From Dulcicalothrix desertica PCC 7102 (lineage in GTDB: Bacteria; Cyanobacteriota; Cyanobacteriia; Cyanobacteriales; Nostocaceae): DNA of 64,000 bases. Each line of letters starts with the position of its first letter. Position 1 is the first letter of the stretch. This document shows positions 1 through 8,558 of the stretch, piece after piece. A model generated the notes under the pieces. It had not been told where the DNA came from. It worked only from the letters and a program-made list of their open reading frames with translations, and searched no databases. Location: NCBI RefSeq assembly GCF_003991905.1, contig NZ_RSCL01000001.1:620654-684653 (forward strand), given 5' to 3'. Position numbers and translations under genes: made by a program.

Positions 1-2
1 GT

Positions 3-233
3 ATAAAAAGCTTCAATACTAATGATAGTACAGTATGGTCACTAGCCTTTAGTTCAAATGGATTAATACTTGCTTGTGGCGCCGATACTAAAATCCAACT
101 TTGGAATACTTCTTATTTCTCGTATATTACACTTCAGGCGCCTAAACTTTATGAAGAAATTAAGATAAAAAGTGTTACTGGTTTAAGTGGAACAAGTATA
201 GCGAATCTTATATTACTTGGCGCCATCGAGTAA
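3..233 (+). CDS. WD40-repeat protein, C-terminal part only
   Basis: An open frame enters from the left edge and stops at TAA 231-233. It reads as the last WD40 blade: DSTVWSLAFSSNG, then KIQLWNT, where the Trp-x-x-x-Phe and closing Leu-Trp spacing is typical. The final 30 residues (LYEEIKIKSVTGLSG to LLGAIE) resemble the tail of many cyanobacterial NACHT or NB-ARC plus WD40 proteins, which end in a similar LYEGMNITGVTGL motif. The enzymatic or NTPase part lies outside the window, so the full domain architecture is inference. GGCGCC occurs three times in these 231 bases. Confidence 0.75.
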   Translation: MKSFNTNDSTVWSLAFSSNGLILACGADTKIQLWNTSYFSYITLQAPKLYEEIKIKSVTGLSGTSIANLILLGAIE

Positions 234-240
234 AAAATGA

Positions 241-286
241 TAGGTTGCTTGCAACGGATGCAACGGATGTAACGGATAGTTGATTA
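241..286. repeat. AACGGATGT-type short tandem repeat
   Basis: The stretch contains CAACGGATG, CAACGGATG and TAACGGATAG back to back, a nine-base unit with small changes. The same unit occurs in inverted arrangement at 35755-35880. It lies between the WD40 tail and the permease gene. No coding capacity is seen. Confidence 0.6.
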
Positions 287-375
287 CCTGAATTTAACCA
301 AAATCTAAAATAATAGAAATATTAAGTTATTGAGAATATTTAGCCAAATGGTTTTAGCTTACCAGGGGGTAAAAT

Positions 376-1662
376 ATGGCTGTTACTAACCCACAGCCTC
401 AATTGAAACGTGAGTTAGGAGTATTCGGCGCCACCTTTATGGGTTTGGGGTCAATAGTTGGTACTGGGGTATTTGTTAGTATAGGTATTGCAGCAGGAAT
501 TGCTGGGCCAATGGTAATAATAGCAATCTTCATAGGCGCCTTAGTAGCAACTTTTAACGGACTCAACAGCGCACAGCTAGCAGCAAGTCATCCGGTAAGT
601 GGTGGTAGTTATGAATATGGATACAGATATTTAACTCCAGCGTTTGGGTTTACAGCTGGTTGGATGTTTTTGGTAGCAAAGACAGCTTCAGCAGCTACAG
701 CAGCTTTAGGTTTCGCTGGATATTTAGTTAATATTCTAAGTTTAAGTTCAACCTTGATTGTTCCAATTGCTTTTATTACTGTAGCAATTATGACCGTAAT
801 TGTTCTCAGTGGAGTAAAGCGCTCGAATTTTGCTAACACTGTAATAGTATCTGTAACGTTATTATCTTTAGTGTTTTTTATTCTGGTGTGCTTACCGCGT
901 GCAATTACTGAAGGTGCAAGTAATTTATCACCAACATTAAGCGAAGTTTCTTTAGCTAACATACTTCAAGCTAGCGCGCTGATGTTTGTAGCTTATACAG
1001 GTTATGGACGTATAGCGACAATGGGGGAAGAAGCCAAAAACCCACGGGTAACTATTCCCAGAGCAATGATTGTTTGTTTGTTACTAACAATGGTGCTTTA
1101 TATAACAGTAGCAGTTGTTGGTATTGGTGCAGTTGGAGTAGATGTATTAGCTAATCAAAATAAAACGGCGCCATTAGAAGCAGCAGTTCGTAGTGTAGCA
1201 GGTAGTGGCGCCAGTGTAGTTTTAGCAATAGGCGCCATGACAGCAATGTTAGGTGTACTATTAAACTTAATACTAGGATTATCGCGCGTATGGTTAGCAA
1301 TGGGGAGACGCTTTGACGCACCCAGATTTTTAGCACGTTTAAACCAACAGCAAACAACACCACACTATGCAGTAATATTAGTAGGCGCCACAATAGCCCT
1401 ATTAGTATTATTAGGCAACGTAAAAACAACCTGGTCATTTAGTGCATTTAGCGTATTGATATACTACGCAATCACCAACTTTGCAGCATTAAAACTCTCA
1501 CCCCAAGAACGACTTTACCCCAAATGGATAGCCATCCTAGGAATATTATCCTGCTTATTTTTAGCATTCTGGGTAGAATCATCAATTTGGCAAATTGGCA
1601 TCGGATTAATAATCGCTGGTCTAATTTGGCACAAAGTTAGACGTGCCGTAGCAACAAGTTAA
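376..1662 (+). CDS. APC-family amino acid permease
   Basis: This 428-residue protein is almost wholly hydrophobic with about twelve predicted membrane spans, as in the amino acid-polyamine-organocation family. The first span carries the glycine-rich substrate-binding motif GLGSIVGTGVFVS at residues 23-35, and a conserved GEEAKNP loop follows at about 217-223. It would import amino acids across the cytoplasmic membrane by proton or sodium coupling. The start ATG at 376 is preceded by AGGGGG. No partner transporter gene is adjacent. The substrate cannot be told from sequence alone. The gene contains seven GGCGCC palindromes. Confidence 0.9.
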   Translation: MAVTNPQPQLKRELGVFGATFMGLGSIVGTGVFVSIGIAAGIAGPMVIIAIFIGALVATFNGLNSAQLAASHPVSGGSYEYGYRYLTPAFGFTAGWMFLVAKTASAATAALGFAGYLVNILSLSSTLIVPIAFITVAIMTVIVLSGVKRSNFANTVIVSVTLLSLVFFILVCLPRAITEGASNLSPTLSEVSLANILQASALMFVAYTGYGRIATMGEEAKNPRVTIPRAMIVCLLLTMVLYITVAVVGIGAVGVDVLANQNKTAPLEAAVRSVAGSGASVVLAIGAMTAMLGVLLNLILGLSRVWLAMGRRFDAPRFLARLNQQQTTPHYAVILVGATIALLVLLGNVKTTWSFSAFSVLIYYAITNFAALKLSPQERLYPKWIAILGILSCLFLAFWVESSIWQIGIGLIIAGLIWHKVRRAVATS

Positions 1663-1663
1663 C

Positions 1664-1720
1664 CTCTTGTACCTCTTGTGGAACAAACCTCTTGTGGAAC
1701 GGGCATCCTTGCCCGTCCCA
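1664..1720. repeat. Interspersed palindromic repeat (CTTGTGGAACGGGCATCC type)
   Basis: CTCTTGT occurs three times in a row, followed by TGTGGAACGGGCATCCTTGCC and CGTCCC. GGGCA-TCCT-TGCCC can fold as a short hairpin. Related copies lie at 4622-4653, 46555-46616 and about 48640-48680, and a diverged inverted pair lies inside chlD at 10059-10120. It sits just after the permease stop and may also act as its terminator, which is inference. Confidence 0.6.
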
Positions 1721-1779
1721 TACCTATAGTGCTAAAGTTACCTTATCATACAACATTAAATATTAAGGAAAACTTATAA

Positions 1780-2082
1780 ATGCAGTACCAAGTCCTTGTT
1801 CAGAATCAATCCAAACAGCATTATATCGCATCAGTAGTTGGAATACCAAATCTAACAGTTGAAGGCACAACTGAGGAAGAAGCGATATCTAAAGCCAAAT
1901 TAGCCTTAGAAACACAATTATCAAACAGTAAGTTTGTAACAATTGAGGTAAATGCACCCCCATTAACCCAAGAGATAACACCGCAATATAAGTATGCAGG
2001 AATATTTGCTTCAGATTCAACATTTGATGACTTTACAGAGAAACTTGCTCTAATTCGTAAAGGTAAAATGCTGATAGTTTAG
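1780..2082 (+). CDS. Putative antitoxin of PIN toxin pair
   Basis: A 100-residue protein whose N-terminal half (YQVLVQNQSKQHYIASVVG, then an EGTTEEEAISKAKLAL helix) resembles the HicB-like or DUF-type antitoxin fold found before PIN-domain toxins in cyanobacteria. The C-terminal 30 residues, ending FTEKLALIRKGKMLIV, would be the toxin-wrapping segment. The stop is only four bases before the start of the PIN gene, so the two are surely co-transcribed. The family assignment is by context and shape rather than a clear motif. Confidence 0.7.
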   Translation: MQYQVLVQNQSKQHYIASVVGIPNLTVEGTTEEEAISKAKLALETQLSNSKFVTIEVNAPPLTQEITPQYKYAGIFASDSTFDDFTEKLALIRKGKMLIV

Positions 2083-2086
2083 GATA

Positions 2087-2503
2087 ATGACAATTTATAT
2101 TTTTGATACTGACCACTTAAATTTTTACGGACGTAACAATTTAGCAGTAATGATGCGGTTGTTAACATCAAATATAAGATTAGCAACAACTGCTATTAAC
2201 GTTGAAGAACAAATGAAAGGTCGTTTAGCTCAAATTGCCGAAGCACAAGATGAAGCTAAAAAGTCAATTGCTTATCAACGATTAGTAGAAACAGTTACTT
2301 TACTGTCTGAATTTAATATACTTCAGTACAGTGCCAAGCCTTACAAGATTTATGAAACACTTAAGGAACAATGTACTGACGTTGGTACTCAAGAGTTACG
2401 TATAGCGTCTATCGCACTCGCTAACAACGGTGTTCTTCTAACAAGAAACATCCAATATTTCAATAAAATCCCCGGATTAATTATTGAAGATTGGTCGATA
2501 TAG
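2087..2503 (+). CDS. PIN-domain toxin, VapC-like
   Basis: A 138-residue PIN-domain protein. PIN toxins are metal-dependent RNases that usually carry four acidic residues. Here the first is present (FDTDHLNFY, Asp7 and Asp9) and a Glu lies in NVEEQMKGR. The third position, normally Asp in a DLRIA-type motif, is Glu (QELRIASIALANN). The fourth, normally Asp in TRNxRDF, is Tyr (LTRNIQYFNKIPGL). The C-terminal GLIIEDW is typical of the family. Translation is coupled to the antitoxin upstream. The loss of one metal ligand leaves activity uncertain. Confidence 0.85.
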   Translation: MTIYIFDTDHLNFYGRNNLAVMMRLLTSNIRLATTAINVEEQMKGRLAQIAEAQDEAKKSIAYQRLVETVTLLSEFNILQYSAKPYKIYETLKEQCTDVGTQELRIASIALANNGVLLTRNIQYFNKIPGLIIEDWSI

Positions 2504-2523
2504 CATTCCTTTTAATTTTCCTT

Positions 2524-3198
2524 TTAACTTGCTCCTACGTTTATTAACGCATCTTCTGCCGCTGCTTTTTCGGCTTCTTTTTTATTCTTTCCTTTACCCT
2601 TGCCATATACCTTCCCTTCAACGACTACTTTTGCTAAAAACAGTGGTGCATGTGGTAATCCACCCTCCTCAACTGTTGTATACTTAGGAGGATTCTTAGA
2701 AACATTTTGCTGCACCCACTTTTGAAACCGATTCTTTGAATCAACATCAGAACGAGATGTAACAACGTTTTTAGGAACTGCGTCAAAAAGTGGTTCAATA
2801 ATCTTTTTAAGCGCCTTAGTATCACAGTCATTATCAAGATAATAGGCGCCGACAACAGCTTCAAAAGTACTACTAAGTAAATTCTCATTATAAAAACCAC
2901 CTTCTCGGATAGTACCCTTTCCTAAACGCATCCGAAAATCTATACCAACTTCAAGAGCAAACTTAGCCAGTTGCTTCTCATCAACCAGTGCAGAACGTCT
3001 CCGAGTCAACTCATCCTCGCTTTTATCTGGAAAGCGATGAAATAAATATTGCCCACTGAGAAAATTTAATATCGCATCACCTAAAAATTCTAACCGCTCG
3101 TTATGCTCTCCGGCGCCTGGGTTTTCATGAACATACGAACGATGAGTAAGCGCGTGACGCAGAAGTTTTTCATTACGAAATCTTAACAATTCATGCAT
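2524..3198 (-). CDS. rnc: Ribonuclease III
   Basis: RNase III cuts double-stranded RNA in rRNA and mRNA processing. The signature NERLEFLGDAILNF lies near the N-terminus, and the second catalytic acidic patch lies around STFEAVVGAYYLD. A double-stranded RNA-binding domain fills the last 70 residues (NRFQKWVQQ, then KGKNKKEAEKAAAEDAL). The chosen start gives MHELLRFRN, as in related short RNase III proteins. An upstream start at 3231 would add eleven residues. It converges with the PIN toxin gene, and only 20 bases separate the two stops. The protein lacks nothing expected of a catalytic enzyme. Confidence 0.92.
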   Translation of the reverse strand: MHELLRFRNEKLLRHALTHRSYVHENPGAGEHNERLEFLGDAILNFLSGQYLFHRFPDKSEDELTRRRSALVDEKQLAKFALEVGIDFRMRLGKGTIREGGFYNENLLSSTFEAVVGAYYLDNDCDTKALKKIIEPLFDAVPKNVVTSRSDVDSKNRFQKWVQQNVSKNPPKYTTVEEGGLPHAPLFLAKVVVEGKVYGKGKGKNKKEAEKAAAEDALINVGAS

Positions 3199-3428
3199 TT
3201 GATTCAAAATTTGACCTATATAGAGATACATATCGCAATAAAAAACCGATTTCTTGCAGTTTAAATGAATCTTGCTTTTTCAAGACAAGACATTTAAAAA
3301 AGGAGCAACAGGCATATAAAACCGTAGGGTGTGTGACGCCACCAAAAAATTTCAACGTAGTAAGAAAACTTGTAGCGTCACGCACCGACTCCCTTCAGTA
3401 GATGACATTAAATATCTGACAGGTAAAT

Positions 3429-4163
3429 TTAAGCCAGAAATAATTGATTATCCTTCATGATAATTTTGCCATCACTTACAACAGCCTCAATAAACTTCTT
3501 AAAACGTGAAAACTTAATACCATTATCTGTACGAATACAGTGACAACCTTGGTATGAAGGAAAACTTTTACGCATTAAATCATTAATATAACCTAATCCT
3601 GTAGATTTATTTTGACTTAACGCGGTTTTAACTGCCCGAATTAGATATTTAATAGCCTCACGATAACTAAGTTCAGACGATGTAACTTGAGTTGAAGCTT
3701 CTGAAGTCACAGGTTTTTCCATCAGTTGTTGTAAATCATTGAGATAATAAAATTGGTTAGCAGATTGTATTAATCTAGCGTTGACATTACCGCTTTGAGC
3801 AATTACGATAACATGCTTACCCAAATATTTTAAGATTTCAACTAAATCTATAAAGTCTCCGTCTCCTGACACAATAATAATAGTATCTGGATGTGCTTGA
3901 CGAATGTCTTTAATTATGTCATTGGATATTCTATAATCCACAGAATTTGGTAATGAACAAGGAACATCTATGCAAGTAATATTGTGAAATTCTAAAAACT
4001 TTCTAATAACCAAAGGATTGTAATAAAGTTTGGCGGTAAGAAGTGTTCCTATCGAATTTGCGAAATCCTGCAATAAACTTACAGTTTTTTCATTTAAATT
4101 TACATTTTGGTAGTCACAGTAAATGGAAACGGAAGATTGCTTTGTGCTTAACGGTGTAGCCAT
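3429..4163 (-). CDS. NYN-domain (LabA/DUF88-like) protein
   Basis: A 244-residue protein with an N-terminal NYN domain, a PIN-like nuclease fold. It begins SVSIYCDYQNVNL, with the first acidic site in CDYQNV. IIIVSGDGDF carries the second acidic cluster and is the hallmark of the LabA/DUF88 group. The last 80 residues (SYREAIKYLIRAVKTAL, then FSRFKKFIEAVVSDG) look like an OST-HTH/LOTUS RNA-binding module. The start at 4163 is favoured because GAGGAC lies about ten bases upstream. The open frame continues to 4295, but the extra 44 residues look unnatural. RNA-directed function is inference from the domains. Confidence 0.82.
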   Translation of the reverse strand: MATPLSTKQSSVSIYCDYQNVNLNEKTVSLLQDFANSIGTLLTAKLYYNPLVIRKFLEFHNITCIDVPCSLPNSVDYRISNDIIKDIRQAHPDTIIIVSGDGDFIDLVEILKYLGKHVIVIAQSGNVNARLIQSANQFYYLNDLQQLMEKPVTSEASTQVTSSELSYREAIKYLIRAVKTALSQNKSTGLGYINDLMRKSFPSYQGCHCIRTDNGIKFSRFKKFIEAVVSDGKIIMKDNQLFLA

Positions 4164-4320
4164 GATAAATAAGTCCTCAGAAATTTTGTTCTCCGGACAG
4201 CACAATATGCCAAGCATTAAACGTAAAATTAGATAATACAAGAAAGTCATTAAAGTTAGACCTTCTCTAAAATTAACTAATCTTACATATGCCACAATAG
4301 TAAATTCCAGTCTCAGTTAT

Positions 4321-4462
4321 CGAATTCTGGGCGCCCTGCATGGTGTCAAGTCAACCAGTTCGACAAACGTATAAAATAAAAGTTAAAGCCAATAGCGCTA
4401 ACTTCATTCCAGACGTTTAGCAAACGGGATGACCGGGCACTACGCAGGATACCCAGAATCCG
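4321..4462. mobile_element. MITE-like element with imperfect terminal inverted repeats
   Basis: A 142-bp stretch whose ends are inverted copies of each other. The left end reads CGAATTCTGGGCGCCCTGCA and the right end, read on the other strand, CGGATTCTGGGTATCCTGCG. Nineteen of the first 25 positions agree. No ORF fits inside. I could not see a clean target-site duplication. The structure suits a non-autonomous transposon remnant or a large hairpin. It lies upstream of the NYN gene. Confidence 0.45.
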
Positions 4463-4844
4463 ACAATTGAGACAACAATCAACTTTGAAGCTTATGCTTG
4501 AGAATGATTATTTTGCTGTCTGATATAGACAATATTCATACTGATATAAGCTTGTCAATACTATAATTCAGAATTTACATAATCTTTACATAATGTCAGG
4601 CGCCGCTTGTAATTTGTATAGATGGGACGGGCAAGATGCCCATCCCACAAGAGTTGTATCTTTTTAGTTCATTTATACTGTATTTGGTTACAAGCTCGGA
4701 ACATTATCAAGCAAGCTCCAAACTGTCTTCTCATTTATTGGAGATTATTATTATGTAGTGGAGCTTTGGTGTTAAAAATTAGATTTAATTCGATTATTTA
4801 CAAAATCCTTTGATACACAGTGCTGTAACAAGCGAGAGGTGGAA
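4463..4844. other. Intergenic stretch with one palindromic repeat
   Basis: No convincing gene is present. A 63-codon frame from 4622 begins inside the repeat at 4622-4653 and shows no protein-like pattern. The rest is AT-rich sequence between the putative MITE and the Uma2 gene, with one GGCGCC near 4600. Confidence 0.6.
4622..4653. repeat. Copy of the GGGCATCC palindromic repeat
   Basis: ATGGGACGGGCAAGATGCCC followed by ATCCCACAAGAG is the reverse-complement form of the repeat at 1664-1720. It is shortened, with the hairpin arms GGGCA and TGCCC retained. Confidence 0.6.
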
Positions 4845-5420
4845 TTAAGCAGGAAAAATTTTGTTTAAATCGATTGACAAATCAGGGAAACAAGGTAGCT
4901 TCACGGTTTGACTTGGTAATTCAATACGCTTGTTCCGATAATTATATTTACCTTGATTATCTTGATATGGCTCACTGTAACATTCCAATTGGTTATCAGC
5001 TAAATTAAATATCCAGTAATCAAAAATACCAGCTTCAGCGTATAAAGGTAATTTTACATCTTGGTCATAATCTATAGATGAGTCAGAGACTTCCATCACT
5101 AGCAACACATCTTCTGGGGTAGGATGACCAGAAAAATAATCATCCGAACTGTTTTTAACTATCGCAAAATCTGGTTCAGGTTCGCTGTTGGGGGGCAAAG
5201 TAACAGGAGCTTGAGATTGTAAAGTTGCTCTACCACCAACTAATTTGGGCAGTTCTTTCAATAATCTTCTCAAACAAGTTTCATGTGCTTTCCCTTTTGC
5301 AGCCATCTGAATGATTTCTCCTTTAATCAGCTCAATGCGACTATCTTCATGGAAAAAGCCTATTTCTGCTAATTTGTGGTACTCATCAAGAGTGAAACGT
5401 TTAGCTTGAGCAATTGCCAT
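4845..5420 (-). CDS. Uma2-family (DUF820) endonuclease
   Basis: A 191-residue protein of the Uma2 family, a PD-(D/E)XK-fold group greatly expanded in cyanobacteria whose biological role is unclear. The N-terminus has FTLDEYHKLAEIGFF and ELIKGEIIQM. The putative metal-binding residues lie in PEPDFAIVK and VLLVMEVSDSS, followed by KLPLYAEAGIFDYWIFNL. The length and all segments match intact members. It stands alone, flanked by long non-coding stretches. A second, truncated family member lies at 14409-14993. Confidence 0.88.
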   Translation of the reverse strand: MAIAQAKRFTLDEYHKLAEIGFFHEDSRIELIKGEIIQMAAKGKAHETCLRRLLKELPKLVGGRATLQSQAPVTLPPNSEPEPDFAIVKNSSDDYFSGHPTPEDVLLVMEVSDSSIDYDQDVKLPLYAEAGIFDYWIFNLADNQLECYSEPYQDNQGKYNYRNKRIELPSQTVKLPCFPDLSIDLNKIFPA

Positions 5421-6259
5421 AACTTTTCTCTAGAAAGATTGTACTCGTAAATATAACAACTATTTTAAAGCCGTTCGACGGGCTTTGACTCCAAACTCCG
5501 AACATTACGGAGAAAGCTGCGAATATTACAAAAAAAGCTCCGAAAAATAATATAGTAACTAATTACTACTATAAATATCCTTGATTTTGCGTAGGGGTTT
5601 ATCTACTCCTTTTCACTTTTACCGTATAAATATCAGTGACGGTTACTAAACGGGTAAATTAAAGTTAAGGTGAAGCTAGGTAAGGAGATATATATCGTTT
5701 TCACGAAGCATATAACATAAATATAGCTCAAATCAAGGTGCAATACATGTTTCATTGATTAGGGTCAAAAAATCAATTTATAAAATTTTTCCTTAGTTAT
5801 CCTGATGACTCCAAACAGACTGTGCAAAAGTTTATACTGAGTTAAAATCAGGTAAAGGTCGCATCTAAGTTTCGAGGCAACGTCTATCAGGCCTTCCAAT
5901 TACATTTATGATGCGGATACCTATTTAATCCTATAGGAAGTAACACTTATTTTAACGTCTGTAATATTTATAAACGCATTTTCCAGTGAGGAATATGCCT
6001 TATTTTGCTATGAAAAAATTTCTCTTAATGTAGAGACGCTTAAACCGGAGGTTTTCCCACAGGGATACATTGCCTCTCTACAATATAGATTTTAAATTTT
6101 ACTGAAAATTTTAACGGCGCCGCACGCAGCAGTTTTATCTGACTAGTGCAACATTATCATGCTTTCGATTATTGATAATTACTGCATTTAAGCTTTGCAG
6201 GTGGATATTAGCGCGCTTTTTTAAGGACAAAACACTATAAGAACAGGGTTTATATATAT
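5421..6259. other. Long intergenic region with repeat
   Basis: About 840 bases with many stops in all frames. Near 5490-5545 the words CTCCGAA, GCGAATATTAC and CTCCGAAAA recur as degenerate short repeats. The GTAGAGACG-type element lies at 6029-6082. A purine-poor AT tract with TATATATATATGG runs straight into the start of the methyltransferase remnant. No RNA gene was recognised. Confidence 0.5.
6029..6082. repeat. GTAGAGACG-type hairpin repeat
   Basis: The element opens with TGTAGAGACG and closes with CCTCTCTACA, its near-perfect complement, so it can fold into a hairpin. The loop contains TAAACCGGAGGTTTTCCC, which is shared with the copy at 43489-43540. Shorter relatives lie at 11875-11904 and 35902-35925. 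Confidence 0.65.
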
Positions 6260-7834
6260 ATGGCAGTCGCACTAGAACTACAAGAGTCTATTAAATCTTC
6301 GCTTCAAAAATTAAAAAATACCGAAGCACTTAAAAAATTATTTTGGAGTCAGTTAAATTACGAACGAGAAAATAAAGAGCTTTCTCGTAGAACATTAAGT
6401 GATGCAGTAAAGAATCAAGTTGAAGGGGAACCTTTATTATTAGCATCTGGAGGCGCCAATAAAGCTTTCCATATAATTTATACCCGTCTTAAATCAGAAA
6501 ATTTATCTAGACAAAGCGAAAGAGTAGTTGTCAATCAACTTTTACAAGAACATCCATACGCTTTATTTGTATTTTCCAATAACTCTCAATCACATTGGCA
6601 TTTTCTAAATGTAAAGTACGATAGTTCACCTCAAAAACGAAGATTATTTCGTCGCATTACTGTTGGAGAAGGGGAACAATTACGCACTGCAATAGACAGA
6701 ATAAGTCTGTTGGACTTAGAAAAAATTCCAAATGCATCACCTTTAGACATTCAAGCACGACATGATGAAGCGTTTGATGTTGAAGCTGTCACCCAGGAAT
6801 TTTTTAGGGAGTATCGTAAAACCTTTGAGAAAGTAGAAGGTTTAATTAAATGGACAACTGACTCTGAACAGAAACGGTTATTTACTCAAAAGCTGTTTAA
6901 CCGTTTAATGTTCGTCGCGTTTATAGAGAAAAAGGGTTGGCTAAAATTTGATAAGAGAACAGATTACCTATCAGCTTTGTGGGAATCTTACCACAAAGAT
7001 GGCGCCTCAGACAAAAACTTCTACAGAGACAGACTTTCCCACCTCTTCTTCGTCGGACTCAATAACCCTCAAGAACACGACATCACCGGAATTAATAATG
7101 GTGGTTTTCTAAAAGACTTGATAGGTAGCGTACCTTACCTCAACGGTGGTCTGTTTGAACAAGCTGAAGATGATAAAAATACTAAGATTATCATTCCAGA
7201 TGAATGTATAGACACTATTCTTCATGACCTATTCCAACGCTTTGCATTCACCGTTACCGAGAGTACACCACTTGATGTAGATGTCGCGGTAGACCCAGAA
7301 ATGTTGGGTAAAGTATTTGAAGAACTAGTTACAGGGCGCCATGAGTCTGGAAGCTACTACACTCCAAAACCCATCGTTTCTTTCATGTGTCGTGAAGCAT
7401 TAAAGGGGTATTTAAAAACTCAAGTAGCTAACGAATCACAAGATGCAGTAGCACAATTTGTTGATGAACACAACCCAGATAATTTAGTAAATCCAGAAGC
7501 AATATTAGAAGCATTACGCTCAGTTAGATGCTGTGACTTAGCTGCTGGAAGCGGCGCCTATTTATTAGGAATGCTTCACGAACTATTAGATTTACGTCAA
7601 TGTTTATTTGCAACTAAGGGCTTAGATTCAAATACTGTTTATGAACGCAAACTAAATATTATTGAAAATAATCTATATGGTGTAGATAAAGATGTATTTG
7701 CCGTAAATATTGCGCGGTTAAGATTATAAGCAATATCTAAACTAGTTCAAAAATGCCTAGACGCAAAAGGCGCCAATTGTTCGCAGTGGGAGGAAGAAAT
7801 AAACGCGCGTGTTGCTGCTCTTTATGGACTATAG
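6260..7834 (+). pseudogene. Decayed Eco57I-type DNA methyltransferase/restriction gene
   Basis: The first 489 codons encode the N-terminal part of a type IIG-like adenine methyltransferase. SGSYYTPKPIVSFMCREAL and the AdoMet-binding motif CCDLAAGSGAYLLGML are clear, and the frame runs to LYGVDKDVFAVNIARLRL, where TAA stops it at 7727. After the stop, in the same frame, codons 7748-7834 read QKCLDAKGANCSQWEEEINA and then RVAALYGL. This resembles the extreme C-terminus of such enzymes. The whole NPPY catalytic motif and target-recognition region are therefore missing by internal deletion. It would be unable to methylate DNA. The adjacent helicase remnant shows the same kind of decay. Confidence 0.8.
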
Positions 7835-7890
7835 GAGAATATAGAAGAGAACCAGAACGCTTGCTATATTAGAAAATGTTAAGGAAAGCC

Positions 7891-8124
7891 ATGCAATCAG
7901 CTTTACATATCACAACTAAAGTTTTATCAGGCAACAAAATAGAAGTAGAAATTCCCGAAGCTCAAATTGGCGACAATGTAGACGTATTTGTAGTTTTGCC
8001 AGAAAAAGTAGAAACTAAAAAGCGTTCAGCTGTAGATATTCTTAACGAGTTACCAGGGAGACAGCTTTTCAAAACTGCCGAAGAAGTAGATAAGTATCTC
8101 AAAGAGGAACGGGAGTCATGGTAA
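7891..8124 (+). CDS. Putative orphan antitoxin
   Basis: A 77-residue protein: an N-terminal beta-rich part (HITTKVLSGNKIEVEIPEAQ, then VDVFVVLPEK), followed by SAVDILNELPGRQLF and a charged tail KTAEEVDKYLKEERESW. This layout matches antitoxins placed before PIN toxins in cyanobacteria. The start at 7891 follows AAGGAAAG at good spacing; an ATG at 7876 is also possible. The overlapping frame that should encode the toxin (ATG at 8118) stops after 44 codons and shows no PIN motifs, so the partner seems lost. Confidence 0.6.
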   Translation: MQSALHITTKVLSGNKIEVEIPEAQIGDNVDVFVVLPEKVETKKRSAVDILNELPGRQLFKTAEEVDKYLKEERESW

Positions 8125-8288
8125 TGCTAAATATCCTAGTACAGCATGACGTAAATATGTCTACCATTTATGATTTTGATTTAGTCCTCTTCAAGAGGAC
8201 TTTCGCTATTAGACAACGGTTTATAACCGTTGGCGGGTTTGGTATTCTGTAGCGTTTGTTGCGTTCCGTTCCTCCACCCAACCTACGA
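8125..8288. other. Non-coding stretch with small hairpins
   Basis: It includes CAACGGTTTATAACCGTTG, a perfect eight-base stem with a three-base loop, near 8213-8231, and CCTCTTCAAGAGG just before it. A 44-codon frame (8118-8252) overlaps the antitoxin stop and may be the stump of a lost toxin gene. The role of the hairpins is unknown. Confidence 0.4.
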
Positions 8289-8546
8289 CTATTTATTTAG
8301 AGATTCTAGATAGTTTAGAATCCTTTGATTTTCAAGCATCAACTCTTTAATATCTGTGCTATCACTATATCTTTCTTGATTATTAATTTTATGACGTTGC
8401 ATAATTACTACTTGTTGTTGCATATCCGCTACTTTTTGTTGCATTTTATCTATCCTTGGTAAAATGAAATCTCTTAAACTCATCATTTTTTGAATTGCTT
8501 TGGCGTTAGATTCAATCAACTTATTAGCTTCTTCAAAATTACTCAT
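8289..8546 (-). CDS. Small coiled-coil protein of unknown function
   Basis: An 85-residue protein starting MSNFEEANKLIESNAKAIQK. Its centre (PRIDKMQQKVADMQQQVVIM) has a clear heptad pattern rich in Gln and Met, and the tail ELMLENQRILNYLESL continues the coiled coil. It resembles the short coiled-coil proteins found beside restriction or toxin genes in cyanobacteria. It diverges from the helicase remnant with only twelve bases between starts, so the two share a promoter region. Function is not recognisable. Confidence 0.55.
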   Translation of the reverse strand: MSNFEEANKLIESNAKAIQKMMSLRDFILPRIDKMQQKVADMQQQVVIMQRHKINNQERYSDSTDIKELMLENQRILNYLESLNK

Positions 8547-8558
8547 ATATATATACCA

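Noticed and set aside
3191-3385. 64-codon frame upstream of rnc
   Set aside because: It overlaps the RNase III start and has no recognisable pattern.
4622-4813. 63-codon frame
   Set aside because: It begins inside a palindromic repeat and is Cys/Leu/Ile-rich without motifs.
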